This document shows positions 46,433-58,158 of a stretch of DNA of 64,000 nt, piece after piece. Within the stretch, counting starts at the first letter, position 1, and each line of letters opens with the position of its first letter. The stretch comes from Bacillota bacterium LX-D. GTDB lineage: Bacteria; Bacillota; DUOV01; Zhaonellaceae. Below the pieces are notes generated by a model, which saw only the letters and a program-made list of their open reading frames with translations, ran no database searches and had not been told where the DNA came from. Both the position numbers and the translations under genes were made by a program. The DNA lies in contig JAVLUO010000007.1 of assembly GCA_031628995.1 (NCBI GenBank), positions 45,535 through 109,534 of the forward strand, written 5' to 3'.

Positions 46433-47629
46433 TTAAATATTGGACACTTCTGCCTGTTTCTTTATCTGCCATTCACCACTAGTTAATCTTACTAAGTAAG
46501 CACTGCCCTCTCGAAAATAAACTCGCGGCAAACGGGGGTTTGTAGATAATCTGCGCATCTTTACTTCCACTTCGTCCCCTAGTGCAACTTTCTCATCAAC
46601 ATTGGCCATACTGAGCTGCATACCTAGTCTGCCCACCAAAGGATATTTCTTACCTTTAATAATTATGCCCAAAGACCTTTTTTTATCAATTAAATTTAAA
46701 TATAATTTAGCAGTCATTTTAAGAAAATCTAAAAAATTTTTTGGATAAACTTGAGGACTTACAGTTAAGCCATCGGCCCAACCTAAGGGAATTACTGCAA
46801 TCATGCCCCCCTTGGAAGTTATATAATCTCTGCCATACCCGATGCTTGTCCCAGCAGGGACCTTTTGAACATGAATAACCCTGGCTTTAATTTTCCAAGG
46901 ATCCCGCAATTCTAACTTATTTTTAACTTGAGCCGGGTGCTGTCCATACAGTAGTGTTCCAACACGGACCATATCATAGGATAACTCCGGTAAATCTATA
47001 GTAGCCGCACTGTTGGCAATATGGAGGCAAGGGATTTCCAGCCCCATATCTTTAGTTATTTTCACTGCTTGCTGAAATTTCTCATTTTGTTTTTGCGTAA
47101 AAGAATCTCCTTGGGAAGCTTGCGCTAAATGAGTAAATAAGCCTTCAATAAAAATATGCTTATATCCTCTTGCTCTTTCTAAAAAGTTTTGAAAATTTTC
47201 CAAGAGTATCCCTGTCCGCCCCATACCAGTTTCAACTTTAATATGTACTGGTACTTTTTGGTTTGAACCAGCTTTGCCAGCCAAATCATCAAGCTGACTT
47301 ATGCTGCTAACAGCAGCAGTCAGCTTGTACTTAATAATTAATTCCTCCTCGCCGGGAAGGAAGGGACTAAAAACTAAAATTGGGGTTTTAATGCCATATT
47401 CCCTTAATTCAATGCCTTCGTCAACTGTCGTAACACCTAACATGGCTACTCCTTCTGCTGCAAAAACCCTAGCTGCTTCTACTGCACCCAGACCGTAGGC
47501 ATCTGCTTTAACTACAGCTAAAATTTTAACATCAGGTGCTACAACTTTTCGAACTTGTGCTAAATTAAAGCGTAAAGCATCTGTATCGATTTCAACCCAA
47601 CGGTTGCCAACTAAATTGCGCCAAGGCAA
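46433..47629 (-). CDS. alr: Alanine racemase
   Basis: PLP enzyme that makes D-alanine for peptidoglycan. About 398 residues with the PLP Lys41 in VVKADAYGLG and the second catalytic Tyr in GYGRDY (SIGYGRDY). TTG 47629 is preferred because AGGTGG, overlapping the femX stop codon, lies at good spacing; the ATG at 47656 is an alternative. femX is just upstream. Confidence 0.95.
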   Translation of the reverse strand: MPWRNLVGNRWVEIDTDALRFNLAQVRKVVAPDVKILAVVKADAYGLGAVEAARVFAAEGVAMLGVTTVDEGIELREYGIKTPILVFSPFLPGEEELIIKYKLTAAVSSISQLDDLAGKAGSNQKVPVHIKVETGMGRTGILLENFQNFLERARGYKHIFIEGLFTHLAQASQGDSFTQKQNEKFQQAVKITKDMGLEIPCLHIANSAATIDLPELSYDMVRVGTLLYGQHPAQVKNKLELRDPWKIKARVIHVQKVPAGTSIGYGRDYITSKGGMIAVIPLGWADGLTVSPQVYPKNFLDFLKMTAKLYLNLIDKKRSLGIIIKGKKYPLVGRLGMQLSMANVDEKVALGDEVEVKMRRLSTNPRLPRVYFREGSAYLVRLTSGEWQIKKQAEVSNI

Positions 47630-47639
47630 AGTACCCACC

Positions 47640-48728
47640 TCATTTCTTGCCGGCAATTTTTTTCTTAAAGTCGATTAATTTACGAATTCCCTTGTAATAT
47701 AAAGGCTCTGCCATATTCCAGGCAGCATACCATAGTTTATCAAAAACCAAATCAAATTCTCCAATGAATTCAGTAAAATCTCCATTAAAGCCTTTTTTAA
47801 AGCGATATAAACCATAAAGAGGATTATCCTCAGTCAGTTCTCCTGGCACACCTCGAAAATCGTATAATGTACAATTATTCTCTTTAGCCCATTTAATCAT
47901 GGTCCACTGTAGCAAATAATTGGGCATCACGTTTCGGTACTTATTGCTGGAGGCTCCATAAAGATACCAGACCTTATCCCCATAAAGTAAGGCTAATGTA
48001 CCTGCTATAACTTTCTGCTCATACTCTGCCAAGAAAATTTTGGCCAGCCCTTTTTCCACTAATTGCTCCCAGATTGTTTCAAAGTAGGCATAAGAACGGA
48101 TTAAAAATTTATCCCGTTCGGCTGTTTCTATTAGTACATCATAGAAAATCTTTAAATCCTCTTTATTCTCAGCTGTTCTAATGGTAACTCCCCTTTTTTC
48201 CGCTAAGCGCAGGTTATAGCGAGTCTTGGAGTGCAGATTGGCGAAGAGCTCCTCTAAAGTAGGCTTAATATCTAAGCGAAAAACAAATTTAGGCTGGGTG
48301 CCCTCAAATCCCTCTCCCGATTGGGCAGAACGGAATCCTGCCTGTTGAAAGTAATTAATAAAATCCTGATTTTGAACAGAGATATCGGGATCTATTTTTA
48401 ATAGAATAGCACCGTGCTTTTTAGCTATTTTTTTCGTCTCCTTCCAGAGGAAATCCATCAATGCATAATTTGTAGGGTCTACTACGGGCCCTCTAGGAGC
48501 ATAGAAAATAGCTTTATTAAAAACAGGAAGTTTGCGCTTTAAAATAGATAAAGCAGCAACTATCTTTCCTTCTTCTTCCACAACCAAGCGTAAAGGTTCC
48601 CAAGAAGTTAATGCTTTTACCTCTCCCCATTCATAGGATTGGAGTATATGTCCTTTCGGCGCCCAAGCTGTAAATTCATCAAACTTTCGGCTTTCGTCAA
48701 CACCAATTAATCGCGCTTTCCAATTCAC
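47640..48728 (-). CDS. FemX/FemAB-family peptidyltransferase
   Basis: About 362 residues with the twin GNAT-like FemAB fold; the YEWGEVK and LHSKTRYNLRLAEKRGV segments are typical. These enzymes add amino acids to the lipid II side chain or related molecules. It precedes alr. GTG 48728 is preferred because AGGAGG is seven bases upstream. Confidence 0.88.
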   Translation of the reverse strand: MNWKARLIGVDESRKFDEFTAWAPKGHILQSYEWGEVKALTSWEPLRLVVEEEGKIVAALSILKRKLPVFNKAIFYAPRGPVVDPTNYALMDFLWKETKKIAKKHGAILLKIDPDISVQNQDFINYFQQAGFRSAQSGEGFEGTQPKFVFRLDIKPTLEELFANLHSKTRYNLRLAEKRGVTIRTAENKEDLKIFYDVLIETAERDKFLIRSYAYFETIWEQLVEKGLAKIFLAEYEQKVIAGTLALLYGDKVWYLYGASSNKYRNVMPNYLLQWTMIKWAKENNCTLYDFRGVPGELTEDNPLYGLYRFKKGFNGDFTEFIGEFDLVFDKLWYAAWNMAEPLYYKGIRKLIDFKKKIAGKK

Positions 48729-48776
48729 TTTCATTCCTCCTAAAGCATTACTTATTGTCGATTATATCAAAAGAAA

Positions 48777-48800
48777 AAGGCTTTGAGTAACCAAAGCCTT
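48777..48800 (-). terminator. Terminator of pyrG
   Basis: A 9-bp stem (AAGGCTTTG and complement) with TTTCTTTTG after it on the minus strand. Confidence 0.88.
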
Positions 48801-48802
48801 AT

Positions 48803-50431
<1,629 letters not shown>

Positions 50432-50471
50432 TTAAATATTGTAGCCTTTTCTACTAAATGCGTCAAGAACA

Positions 50472-52148
50472 TTACATTTTTTCCGGGGCTGTTACTCCTA
50501 ACAAATTCAATAAATTATTGAGAGTCACTTGAGTAGCCTTAACTAAATTAATCCGTACCTGAGACAGTTCAGGTTCCACATTTAATACCCGGCAGTTGCT
50601 GTAAAAACTATGGAATAACCCAGCTAATTCCCCAGCATATTTTGTTAAACGGTGAGGTTCTAGGGCTAAGGCTGCACCAGTTACTACTTCCGGATAATCG
50701 GCAATTTTTCTTAGTAATTCCAATTCGGAAGGCTCTTTTAACAGTTCATAATTGGCTTCTCCGTTATTTGTAGAAACCTCTTGTACTTCCTTAGCCTGGC
50801 GTAAAATACTGCAAATCCGTGCATGGGCATATTGTACGTAAAAAACAGGATTTTCATTTGATTCCGATTTTGCTAAATCCAAGTCAAAATCTAAATGGCT
50901 ATCGGCGCCGCGCATAACAAAAAAGTAGCGAGCTGCATCTTTCCCTACGTCTTCCATTAATTCCTGGAGAGTTACATACTGCCCTGTTCTTTTGGACATC
51001 CGGAGTATTTCACCATTGGAAAAAAGCCGCACTAACTGCATAATCACAACATCTAATCGATTGGGGTCTTGTCCCAAGGCTTGAAGAGCACCTTTCATTC
51101 TAGCCACATGGCCATGGTGATCTGCGCCCCATAAATTAATCAGCCATTCAAAGCCTCTTTCCAATTTATTTAGGTGATAAGCAATATCGGCAGCGAAATA
51201 GGTTGGGGTTCCATTGGACCTAACGAGTACTTCATCCTTTTCATCGCCAAAAAGAGTAGTTTTAAACCACAAGGCTCCCTCTTTCTCATACACATAGCCT
51301 TTTTCTTGCAGCAGCTTAATTGTTTTCTCAATAGCTCCAGATTCATAGAGGCTTTTTTCACTAAACCATTCGTCATACTTGACTCCAAAGTCTTCCAAAC
51401 CTTTTCTAATGGCCTGCATCTTTTCTTCTAAACCAAATTGAGCTAATACTTTTCTACGTTCTTCCTCTTCAATATGTAAGTATTTATCCCCATATTGGGC
51501 AATAAAAGATTGGGCCGTATCCAACAAATCTTCCCCGTGATAGCCATCTTCCGGGAAAGGTACATTCTGCCCTAAGGCCTGTAAATACCTTGCTTCTAGG
51601 GATATGGCAAACTTTTCCATTTGATTGCCTGCATCATTAATGTAATATTCGCGGCTAACGGCAAAACCGGTTGCAGTCAGTAAACTAGCAATAGTATCAC
51701 CAAGAGCGGCACCTCGAGCATTGCCCATGTGTAATAGGCCTGTAGGATTGGCACTGACAAACTCTACTTGTACCTTTTTGCCCTTGCCTACCTGTGAAGT
51801 ACCATAGTCTTTCCCTGCTGCTAATACTTGAGGAATAATTTCGTATAACCAGCTATTATCCAACTTAAAATTAATAAAACCCGGGCCGGCTATAGTTATT
51901 TCTTGCACCCAGGTGCCTTCTTTAGTAAAGTTTTTTTCAATAATTTCGGCAATTTGTCTAGGTGCTTTTTTAGCTTCTTTAGCAAGGAGCATAGCTAAAT
52001 TTGTGGCAAAATCCCCGTGCTGCTTTTCTCTAGGCACTTCTAAAACAAATTCCGGCAATGCGTTATAGTTAAGTTCTCCAGCTTCTTTTGCTTTTTGGGC
52101 CGCATTTTTTAAAGCTTCTTTAATATTTTGAATTATTTTGTGAACCAT
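50472..52148 (-). CDS. argS: Arginyl-tRNA synthetase
   Basis: Charges tRNA-Arg. 558 residues with the class I motifs HMGN (HIGH-type, in GLLHMGNARG) and RMSKRTG (KMSKS-type). The C-terminal DALR anticodon-binding domain is present. ATG 52148 has GGAG five bases upstream; the longer frame starting at TTG 52163 has no usable site. Confidence 0.97.
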   Translation of the reverse strand: MVHKIIQNIKEALKNAAQKAKEAGELNYNALPEFVLEVPREKQHGDFATNLAMLLAKEAKKAPRQIAEIIEKNFTKEGTWVQEITIAGPGFINFKLDNSWLYEIIPQVLAAGKDYGTSQVGKGKKVQVEFVSANPTGLLHMGNARGAALGDTIASLLTATGFAVSREYYINDAGNQMEKFAISLEARYLQALGQNVPFPEDGYHGEDLLDTAQSFIAQYGDKYLHIEEEERRKVLAQFGLEEKMQAIRKGLEDFGVKYDEWFSEKSLYESGAIEKTIKLLQEKGYVYEKEGALWFKTTLFGDEKDEVLVRSNGTPTYFAADIAYHLNKLERGFEWLINLWGADHHGHVARMKGALQALGQDPNRLDVVIMQLVRLFSNGEILRMSKRTGQYVTLQELMEDVGKDAARYFFVMRGADSHLDFDLDLAKSESNENPVFYVQYAHARICSILRQAKEVQEVSTNNGEANYELLKEPSELELLRKIADYPEVVTGAALALEPHRLTKYAGELAGLFHSFYSNCRVLNVEPELSQVRINLVKATQVTLNNLLNLLGVTAPEKM

Positions 52149-52332
52149 GTACACTCCAGTCAACCTCTTCTTTCTACTTTTAACTGTTGATATTTTACCC
52201 GTAATTTGACAATTTAAGCTAAATCAACGTTTCTTTTAGTAAATTTTTACTTCAGATTAATACTTAACTAACCTGCTGTCAAGGCAATGGGGTAATTGGT
52301 TTAATATTTCTAGGGCAAAATAACACAAGTAA

Positions 52333-52369
52333 GGCAACTTATTATTTTCTAGAAAAATAATAGGTTGCC
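52333..52369 (-). terminator. Stem-loop after the anti-sigma gene
   Basis: An inverted repeat of about 15 pairs (GGCAAC...TATTATTTT) around TCTAG, 24 bases after the stop codon. The T tract is modest. Confidence 0.65.
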
Positions 52370-52392
52370 ATATTGTTTAACTCAGTTTTAAA

Positions 52393-53898
52393 TTATTCGG
52401 GTATGGTAGCTAAATAAATCCCACGCTGACTTGATCCCGGTTTAGCCCAATCTAACAATAACCCGTGGGAATCTGCCGACCATTCTAAACTCATTAATCC
52501 TAATTTATCTCCCTCAGGCACTACTAGCAGTAAAGAAGGTTGTGCCTTCCCAAGCAATAAAACATAAATCGTATTTTGTCCATCTGTAAAGGCGATTTTT
52601 TCACCATCCGGCGACCAACTGACAGCATTGCCACCGCCAATACTTGTGCCTAATTTCCAGCAACTTCCATCGGGCTGGGCTAGCCACAAGCCACGTTCAT
52701 CACTGCGTTTGCTTTTTACATTAATGGCAATGGTCTTTCCGTTTGGCGACCAGGCATAACTAATATTCTCCGCCTCTAGAACCGGTGTAACAGCTATTTT
52801 CTCACTGCCATCCAGGCTAGTATTCAGCAATTGTCCCCCGCTAAAGGATAAGGTCCTTTTGCCATTTGGGGAAACTGAATTAACTTTAATTAAAGGTAAT
52901 ACATCGGTAATATTGGAGGCTATAACGGAAGAGCTATCATCGGCCAAATTTTTTCCCCACAAAGTATAATGACCTGCTGTTGCTTCTTTAGTGGAAAAAT
53001 AGGTAATTTTTTTGCCCGAAGCAGTCCATTGGGGCCTGACGTTGCTATAACCATCATCAACAGCAATCGGTTTAAGAATTATACTTTTGCTAGGTATTCC
53101 GGCTGCCACACTAGCCATTTTAATTGGACCTTCTAAGCGGGTAGGAGGTGTACTATCATCGTCCTGAACCTTATTATCCGCCAGATTTTCAGTATCAGAT
53201 CCATTATTTTTTGATTTATTCTCCCCTGCCCCTGTGTTCTTTCCGGTGAATCCTTGATCCCCATTCTCCGCTAACTGTGGGACAATGGTTTTTTCTTGGC
53301 TAGCAGTTGTCTCTATATTTAAAGAATCTTCAGCAGTTTTCTCAATTCCGGTCTTATCTTTTACTTCCGTACCGGCTTTATCCTGCTTATCTTTTACAAC
53401 CTGCCCAGATTCCCCTGCCGTATAATGGGCAACAACAGGAGGGTTTTTGGCAGTTAAAGAGTTTAAAGGTATCTTTGGCGACTTAGCCACCGCATTAAAT
53501 ATGAGCAGTGTACCAGTAGTGCCAATCAAAGCGGCAAAAGAAGCTGCCCTGGCAAAACGAGAGGCAAACAGCCTTTTCTTAACCTGAGCATTATTCAGTC
53601 CGGCAGTTGCTGCCGCAGCTTGTTCTTTCTTAGCTTTTACCGTCTCCATACTAGTTACTTTTTTCAACTCAGCTTCGTAAGTATTAATTTTGTCCATAAC
53701 CTTTAAGGCAAAATCCGCCGGTGGTTCCACTTCAGTACAAAAATTTTCTAATAGCTTATTCGTCTGCTGTGCTAAGTCTACCTCTTGCCGACAAGCAGGG
53801 CAATTTTCAAGATGAGCCAAAAAAACTTTTTTCTGTTCAGCGGAAAGCAAATCGTCAAGGTAAGCAAAAATAGACTCTCTAATTTCCGGGCATCTCAT
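52393..53898 (-). CDS. Anti-sigma factor with zinc finger and TolB-like propeller
   Basis: 501 residues: an N-terminal zinc-finger anti-sigma domain (Cys3, His29, Cys33, Cys36), one membrane segment at about 117-138, a Thr/Lys/Asp-rich linker (about 150-260), and an extracytoplasmic WD40/TolB-type beta propeller to the C-terminus. The sigma gene overlaps its start by 20 bases. It probably holds the ECF sigma factor at the membrane until a cell-surface signal. Confidence 0.88.
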   Translation of the reverse strand: MRCPEIRESIFAYLDDLLSAEQKKVFLAHLENCPACRQEVDLAQQTNKLLENFCTEVEPPADFALKVMDKINTYEAELKKVTSMETVKAKKEQAAAATAGLNNAQVKKRLFASRFARAASFAALIGTTGTLLIFNAVAKSPKIPLNSLTAKNPPVVAHYTAGESGQVVKDKQDKAGTEVKDKTGIEKTAEDSLNIETTASQEKTIVPQLAENGDQGFTGKNTGAGENKSKNNGSDTENLADNKVQDDDSTPPTRLEGPIKMASVAAGIPSKSIILKPIAVDDGYSNVRPQWTASGKKITYFSTKEATAGHYTLWGKNLADDSSSVIASNITDVLPLIKVNSVSPNGKRTLSFSGGQLLNTSLDGSEKIAVTPVLEAENISYAWSPNGKTIAINVKSKRSDERGLWLAQPDGSCWKLGTSIGGGNAVSWSPDGEKIAFTDGQNTIYVLLLGKAQPSLLLVVPEGDKLGLMSLEWSADSHGLLLDWAKPGSSQRGIYLATIPE

Positions 53899-54475
53899 AC
53901 TTTGCCCCCCTTTCTAAAAGCAGACTTAATTTCTTTTGCAGCATGCTCTTCCCCCGAAATAATCTCGTCTCAATAGTAGATACGGGTAAATCCATTATTT
54001 CAGCTATTTGTTGGTATGTAAAATCTTCCAAATACCTTAAAATAATAGGCAAACGATAGTTTTCCGGCAGTTCAGCAATGGCCTTTTGAACTATCCTGCC
54101 AACCTCCCGTGTTTCAGCATATTCTTCAGGCTGAGAGTCAGCCGTAGGAATAGTCGGAGCAAATTCAATAACTTTTTCCAACGGTATATCTTGTTCATGT
54201 CTTTTACGTAGTGCTGTGTAGCAAACATTAGTAGCCACTTTATACATCCAAGGAAAAAAGGGTTTTTCTTGGTCATATTTATCCAGCACCTGATATATTT
54301 TGAGAAATGATTCTTGGGCTAAATCCTGTGCATCCTCTGTATTATTCGTCAGACGGTAGCATAGACTAAAAATCTGCTTTTGATACTTTTGGATAATTTC
54401 CGTAAAAGCCGCAGTATCGCCATTTAAGCACCGCTTAACCACAACTTCGTCCACGAGTACATCCAAACGTTTCAC
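53879..54475 (-). CDS. ECF-type RNA polymerase sigma factor
   Basis: 198 residues with region 2 (EDAQDLAQESFLKIY) and region 4 (LPENYRLPIILRYLEDFTYQQIAEIMDLPVSTIETRLFRG). Partnered with the adjacent membrane anti-sigma factor. The GTG at 54475 has a weak binding site, so the true start may be slightly inside. Confidence 0.92.
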   Translation of the reverse strand: MKRLDVLVDEVVVKRCLNGDTAAFTEIIQKYQKQIFSLCYRLTNNTEDAQDLAQESFLKIYQVLDKYDQEKPFFPWMYKVATNVCYTALRKRHEQDIPLEKVIEFAPTIPTADSQPEEYAETREVGRIVQKAIAELPENYRLPIILRYLEDFTYQQIAEIMDLPVSTIETRLFRGKSMLQKKLSLLLERGAKYEMPGN

Positions 54476-54677
54476 ATCCTTTGTACTCTATAATCTAATA
54501 CTATATTTTAAATTAAAAACTTGCATTTTTTTAGTCTTAATTAAAAGAAATTTCGTTTTATTTTTTTTACATGGCAATTCTTTGTTTCCACTCCTTTTAT
54601 CTCCTCCCTATTTAGGCAGGATTTGGGTAAAAGATGTAGAAAAATATATTAAATACGAAATTTAAAGGAGAAATATA

Positions 54678-56003
54678 ATGACCAGTAAAATAAAAATAGC
54701 TATATTTCTTGTGACTATTTTTTCTACACTTTCCTTATTAACCGGAAGTGGCCAAACAGCTCCCGTTCCACGAGTTCTAATTCAAAGTGACAGCTACCGC
54801 TTAAGTAAATATGAGCCCAAAGAAGGCACTTACTTAGGTGCTTATGTGGTGCAAGACACCTATATCAAAGCTGATATGCAAAAATTCAATGAGCTTACTG
54901 GTAAAAACCATGCCTCATTTTTTAGGTATGTGGGATATGGGCAAAAATTTCCTCAATCTTGGATTCAGGAATTGCAAAAAGTTGGTGCTGTACCTCATAT
55001 TGCCTGGGAACCTAATGAAGGATTAGACGCTGTGCAAGACGATTTATACTTACGCTCTTTTGCCCGCAGCCTAAAAGAAACTGGAATGCCTGTTTTTCTT
55101 CGTTTTGCTTCAGAAATGAACGGTACTTGGGCAGCCTATAGCGGAAATCCTCAAAAATATATTGCCAAATGGCGCTTAGTCCACGATGTCATGGCCGAGG
55201 AAGCTCCTAATGTAATGATGGTTTGGACTGTATTTACCTTTCCACAAAATACAATTTTACAGTATTATCCTGGAGATAAATATGTGGATTGGGTAGGAGT
55301 AAATATTTATAATGTAGTTTATCATAATGACCAGCCTAATCAGAGGGCAGATCATGAGGATCCTTTAGAATTATTAGATTACGTTTACAATACCTTTAGC
55401 GATCGGAAGCCAATTCAAATTTCTGAATTCGGAGTTACCCATTATACTGTCACCGACAATCGCTATTACATTGATTTTGCCAGAAATAAACTTAGCCGCA
55501 TGTATCGAGGCCTAGTAGAAAAATATCCTCGGGTTAAATCTATTTTCTATTTTGATGTAAATAATTTAATTAATGCCCCTGAAGGACGTAAAATAAATAA
55601 TTATGCCATTACTGATGACCCACAAGTGTTAAGTGCATACTCTAAACTAATTAAAAACTCTCATTACCTTTCTAATGTAGGTGAAGATTTAGAAGGCCAG
55701 AAAGATAAAGAGCTCTTTAACTTAAAAGATCCTATTTATGTTGTAGGCAGTGTCACTTATGTTCCGGCAGCTTCCTTTGCCAAATATACTGGGGCTGCAT
55801 TAACTGTTAATAAATATCCTCAAAGCATTACTTTAACTAAAAACGGTGCTGCATGCAGCTACCGCATCTATAGTAGATTCACCCCCAATGGAGCTGTTTT
55901 AAGAAATAATAGAAATTATATTCCTTTAAAGCAGACGGCTTGGAAAATGGGCTACCAAGTTAACTGGGATCCTACGGAGTATTTAATTACCATTAGCAAA
56001 TAA
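54678..56003 (+). CDS. Secreted GH26-like glycosyl hydrolase with a copper amine oxidase-like C-terminal domain
   Basis: 441 residues with a signal peptide (about 1-26). The GH26-like barrel has the predicted acid Glu146 in RFASEMNG, where GH26 normally has His before the Glu, and the nucleophile Glu250 in QISEFG. The last 90 residues resemble the copper-amine-oxidase N-terminal (stalk) fold found in Firmicute surface proteins. Target may be mannan or another glucan; activity is uncertain. AAAGGAG precedes the ATG. Confidence 0.8.
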   Translation: MTSKIKIAIFLVTIFSTLSLLTGSGQTAPVPRVLIQSDSYRLSKYEPKEGTYLGAYVVQDTYIKADMQKFNELTGKNHASFFRYVGYGQKFPQSWIQELQKVGAVPHIAWEPNEGLDAVQDDLYLRSFARSLKETGMPVFLRFASEMNGTWAAYSGNPQKYIAKWRLVHDVMAEEAPNVMMVWTVFTFPQNTILQYYPGDKYVDWVGVNIYNVVYHNDQPNQRADHEDPLELLDYVYNTFSDRKPIQISEFGVTHYTVTDNRYYIDFARNKLSRMYRGLVEKYPRVKSIFYFDVNNLINAPEGRKINNYAITDDPQVLSAYSKLIKNSHYLSNVGEDLEGQKDKELFNLKDPIYVVGSVTYVPAASFAKYTGAALTVNKYPQSITLTKNGAACSYRIYSRFTPNGAVLRNNRNYIPLKQTAWKMGYQVNWDPTEYLITISK

Positions 56004-56017
56004 AGTAGAATTAACTG

Positions 56018-56046
56018 CAAGCGATCGTGAGATCGCTTGTTTTTTG
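56018..56046 (+). terminator. Terminator after the GH26-like gene
   Basis: CAAGCGATC and its complement around GTGA, followed by TTTTTTG. Confidence 0.9.
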
Positions 56047-56124
56047 TTTAATTTATGGTTAAGGAATACATACTAGGAAATAATAAGAAAACTAAGCAGT
56101 TAAAGAAAGCTAAAGGAGTATACT

Positions 56125-57096
56125 ATGAAACAAAAGATATGTTTACCTATTGAACTGCCGGAGCTAGCTAAGGTAGAAGAACAGCTTTATGCAGAAATAC
56201 AAAGTACACCAGGGTTTTTAGGTGAAATATGCAAATATATGCTCAAGGCCGGTGGAAAAAGATTGCGTCCAACTCTGGTCCTCTTGTCGGCTAAATGTCA
56301 TCAGGAAAATGTTTCACCGAAAGTTATTTGTGCCGCTACGGCAGTTGAATTAATCCATCTGGCTTCTTTAATCCATGATGATGTAATTGACAACTCCAGC
56401 AGCAGACATGGAAAACCAACAATTAATCAGTTGTGGGACAATAAAGTTGCTATTTTAGCAGGGGACAAGTTGTATGCTAAAGCATTTGACATTTTAGCTA
56501 AAAACGGTTTATACAACATCTTAAATTTAGTGGTGGAAGCCATTGAAGATATGTGTTCCGGGGAAATTGAACAGGCTCTGGACAGCTTTAATCTGGAGCA
56601 GGAGGAAAATAGCTACTACAATAAAATTAGCAAAAAAACAGGCAAATTAATTGCCGTCAGCTGTCAGTCCGGTTCTTTAGCAGGAGAAGCAGACGAAGAA
56701 ACAGCACTGAGTTTACGCAATTATGGTTTAAACTTAGGTTACGCCTTCCAAATAACTGACGATATCTTAGACTTTACGGGGGAAGAGGAAATTTTAGGAA
56801 AGCCCGTAGGCTCCGATTTAAAACAAGGAACTCTTACCTTGCCCATTATTTTTTTATTGCATAACCCCAACCACAGGAGCTGGGTACAAAATATTTTAAA
56901 AGAAAAGAACATAAGCTCAACTAACCGCCAAAAAATTATTGAGGCACTATTAAGCACAGGTACTTTGCAAAAAGCTAAAGATATTGCTTACTCCTATGCC
57001 GAAGCTGCCCGCAACTGCCTGCACAATATTCCGGCAACTATTTACAAAGAAACATTGCAGGAAATAGCTTTACTAGCTATTGACCGTAGCTGCTAA
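56125..57096 (+). CDS. Polyprenyl diphosphate synthase (heptaprenyl type, component II-like)
   Basis: 323 residues with both Asp-rich motifs, DDVID (first) and DDILDF (second). Adds IPP units to build a C30-C40 prenyl diphosphate. The partner HepS is not in the window. The gene converges on the terpene synthase with only a 10-base gap, suggesting a linked pathway. AAAGGAG precedes the ATG. Confidence 0.9.
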   Translation: MKQKICLPIELPELAKVEEQLYAEIQSTPGFLGEICKYMLKAGGKRLRPTLVLLSAKCHQENVSPKVICAATAVELIHLASLIHDDVIDNSSSRHGKPTINQLWDNKVAILAGDKLYAKAFDILAKNGLYNILNLVVEAIEDMCSGEIEQALDSFNLEQEENSYYNKISKKTGKLIAVSCQSGSLAGEADEETALSLRNYGLNLGYAFQITDDILDFTGEEEILGKPVGSDLKQGTLTLPIIFLLHNPNHRSWVQNILKEKNISSTNRQKIIEALLSTGTLQKAKDIAYSYAEAARNCLHNIPATIYKETLQEIALLAIDRSC

Positions 57097-57106
57097 GAAG
57101 TCAACC

Positions 57107-58147
57107 TTAAATTACCTGCAGAAAACGCAATAATTTACAAGTGTTATATAGTAAGGTTGCTCTCTTACCCGCCTTCTGTAATAAGTATTTGCTGATTTCA
57201 GCTAATACTCCCTTTTGAGCTTTAGGGTCCGAAAGATATAGCGCAAGCAAACCTTCCAACACAGTAACATGAAAAAGTGCATTAGGCAGCTTTCTAGCTC
57301 TTTCCAGGGACTGCTGATAAAAATAGCTCAATCTTTCCTGGCATTTTTGGGAATTTTGATAGTAAGCAACAAAATTAAAATCCTGGTACTGGCGGTCCTC
57401 TTCTTGGTCAATAAAATAATCTAGTAAAATATGGAGGCCTCCAATCCAGGGAAAATAGGCCTCATAAATTCTATCAATGGTTCCTTGGGTTAGAAAAGGC
57501 GAATGAGCAGCTGCTGACAGGACAAAAATGCCTAAGGTAGACCCTGTGGCAGCAGCAAATTCCCAGGTAGAAAGTTCCGGATAGATTTTTAAATACTCAG
57601 CTGCCCAATTAGTAAGCAAATTTTCCCGCTGACTTAATTCCACATGTTTATAAGTTTGTAAATCTGTATAAAGTTGTGCCAATTTCCTAACTTGTTCTTG
57701 AACCATGGAGTAATTAGGCAGAGCATTAATTTGTTTTTGGCACTCTCCTACCAAAGCCGCTAAATAACCTCCGTCATTTTTCCTGGGGTAAAATTCATAA
57801 TAAGTATGCTCTTTTCCAGGTCTTAAGGCATCAAGCATTGCTTGATGCAGCCTCCGGAAAGCATTTCCATCAAAACAATCTCCCCGATCGCACAAATTGT
57901 CTAGATAGTCACTAATTGTTTGCAGGGCCACAATAAATTTTACCTGAGACAAATGTTCTGTCCCTGGATAGAGGGCAAAAATACTCCCCCCCTGGGCGTG
58001 AAATTTTTTTTGTCTTAGACTAGCTACTGCCTGTTTACCTAGTTCCTGATCCGGTGCCTTCCGGGCAAGATTTTCCCAAGCTTTTAACTCAAGTGTAACT
58101 AAAGGAAAAATTTTGCGTACAAATTGATAAACCAACTTTAAAGACAC
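57107..58147 (-). CDS. ytpB: Tetraprenyl-beta-curcumene synthase (YtpB/DUF2600)
   Basis: 346 residues, all-helical. The Asp-rich motif is DYLDNLCDRGD near residue 82. Cyclises heptaprenyl diphosphate to tetraprenyl-beta-curcumene in spore formers. GTG start with GGAGG seven bases upstream. It sits with a prenyl diphosphate synthase (its likely substrate supplier) on the opposite strand. Confidence 0.9.
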   Translation of the reverse strand: MSLKLVYQFVRKIFPLVTLELKAWENLARKAPDQELGKQAVASLRQKKFHAQGGSIFALYPGTEHLSQVKFIVALQTISDYLDNLCDRGDCFDGNAFRRLHQAMLDALRPGKEHTYYEFYPRKNDGGYLAALVGECQKQINALPNYSMVQEQVRKLAQLYTDLQTYKHVELSQRENLLTNWAAEYLKIYPELSTWEFAAATGSTLGIFVLSAAAHSPFLTQGTIDRIYEAYFPWIGGLHILLDYFIDQEEDRQYQDFNFVAYYQNSQKCQERLSYFYQQSLERARKLPNALFHVTVLEGLLALYLSDPKAQKGVLAEISKYLLQKAGKRATLLYNTCKLLRFLQVI

Positions 58148-58158
58148 GTTGCTACCTC

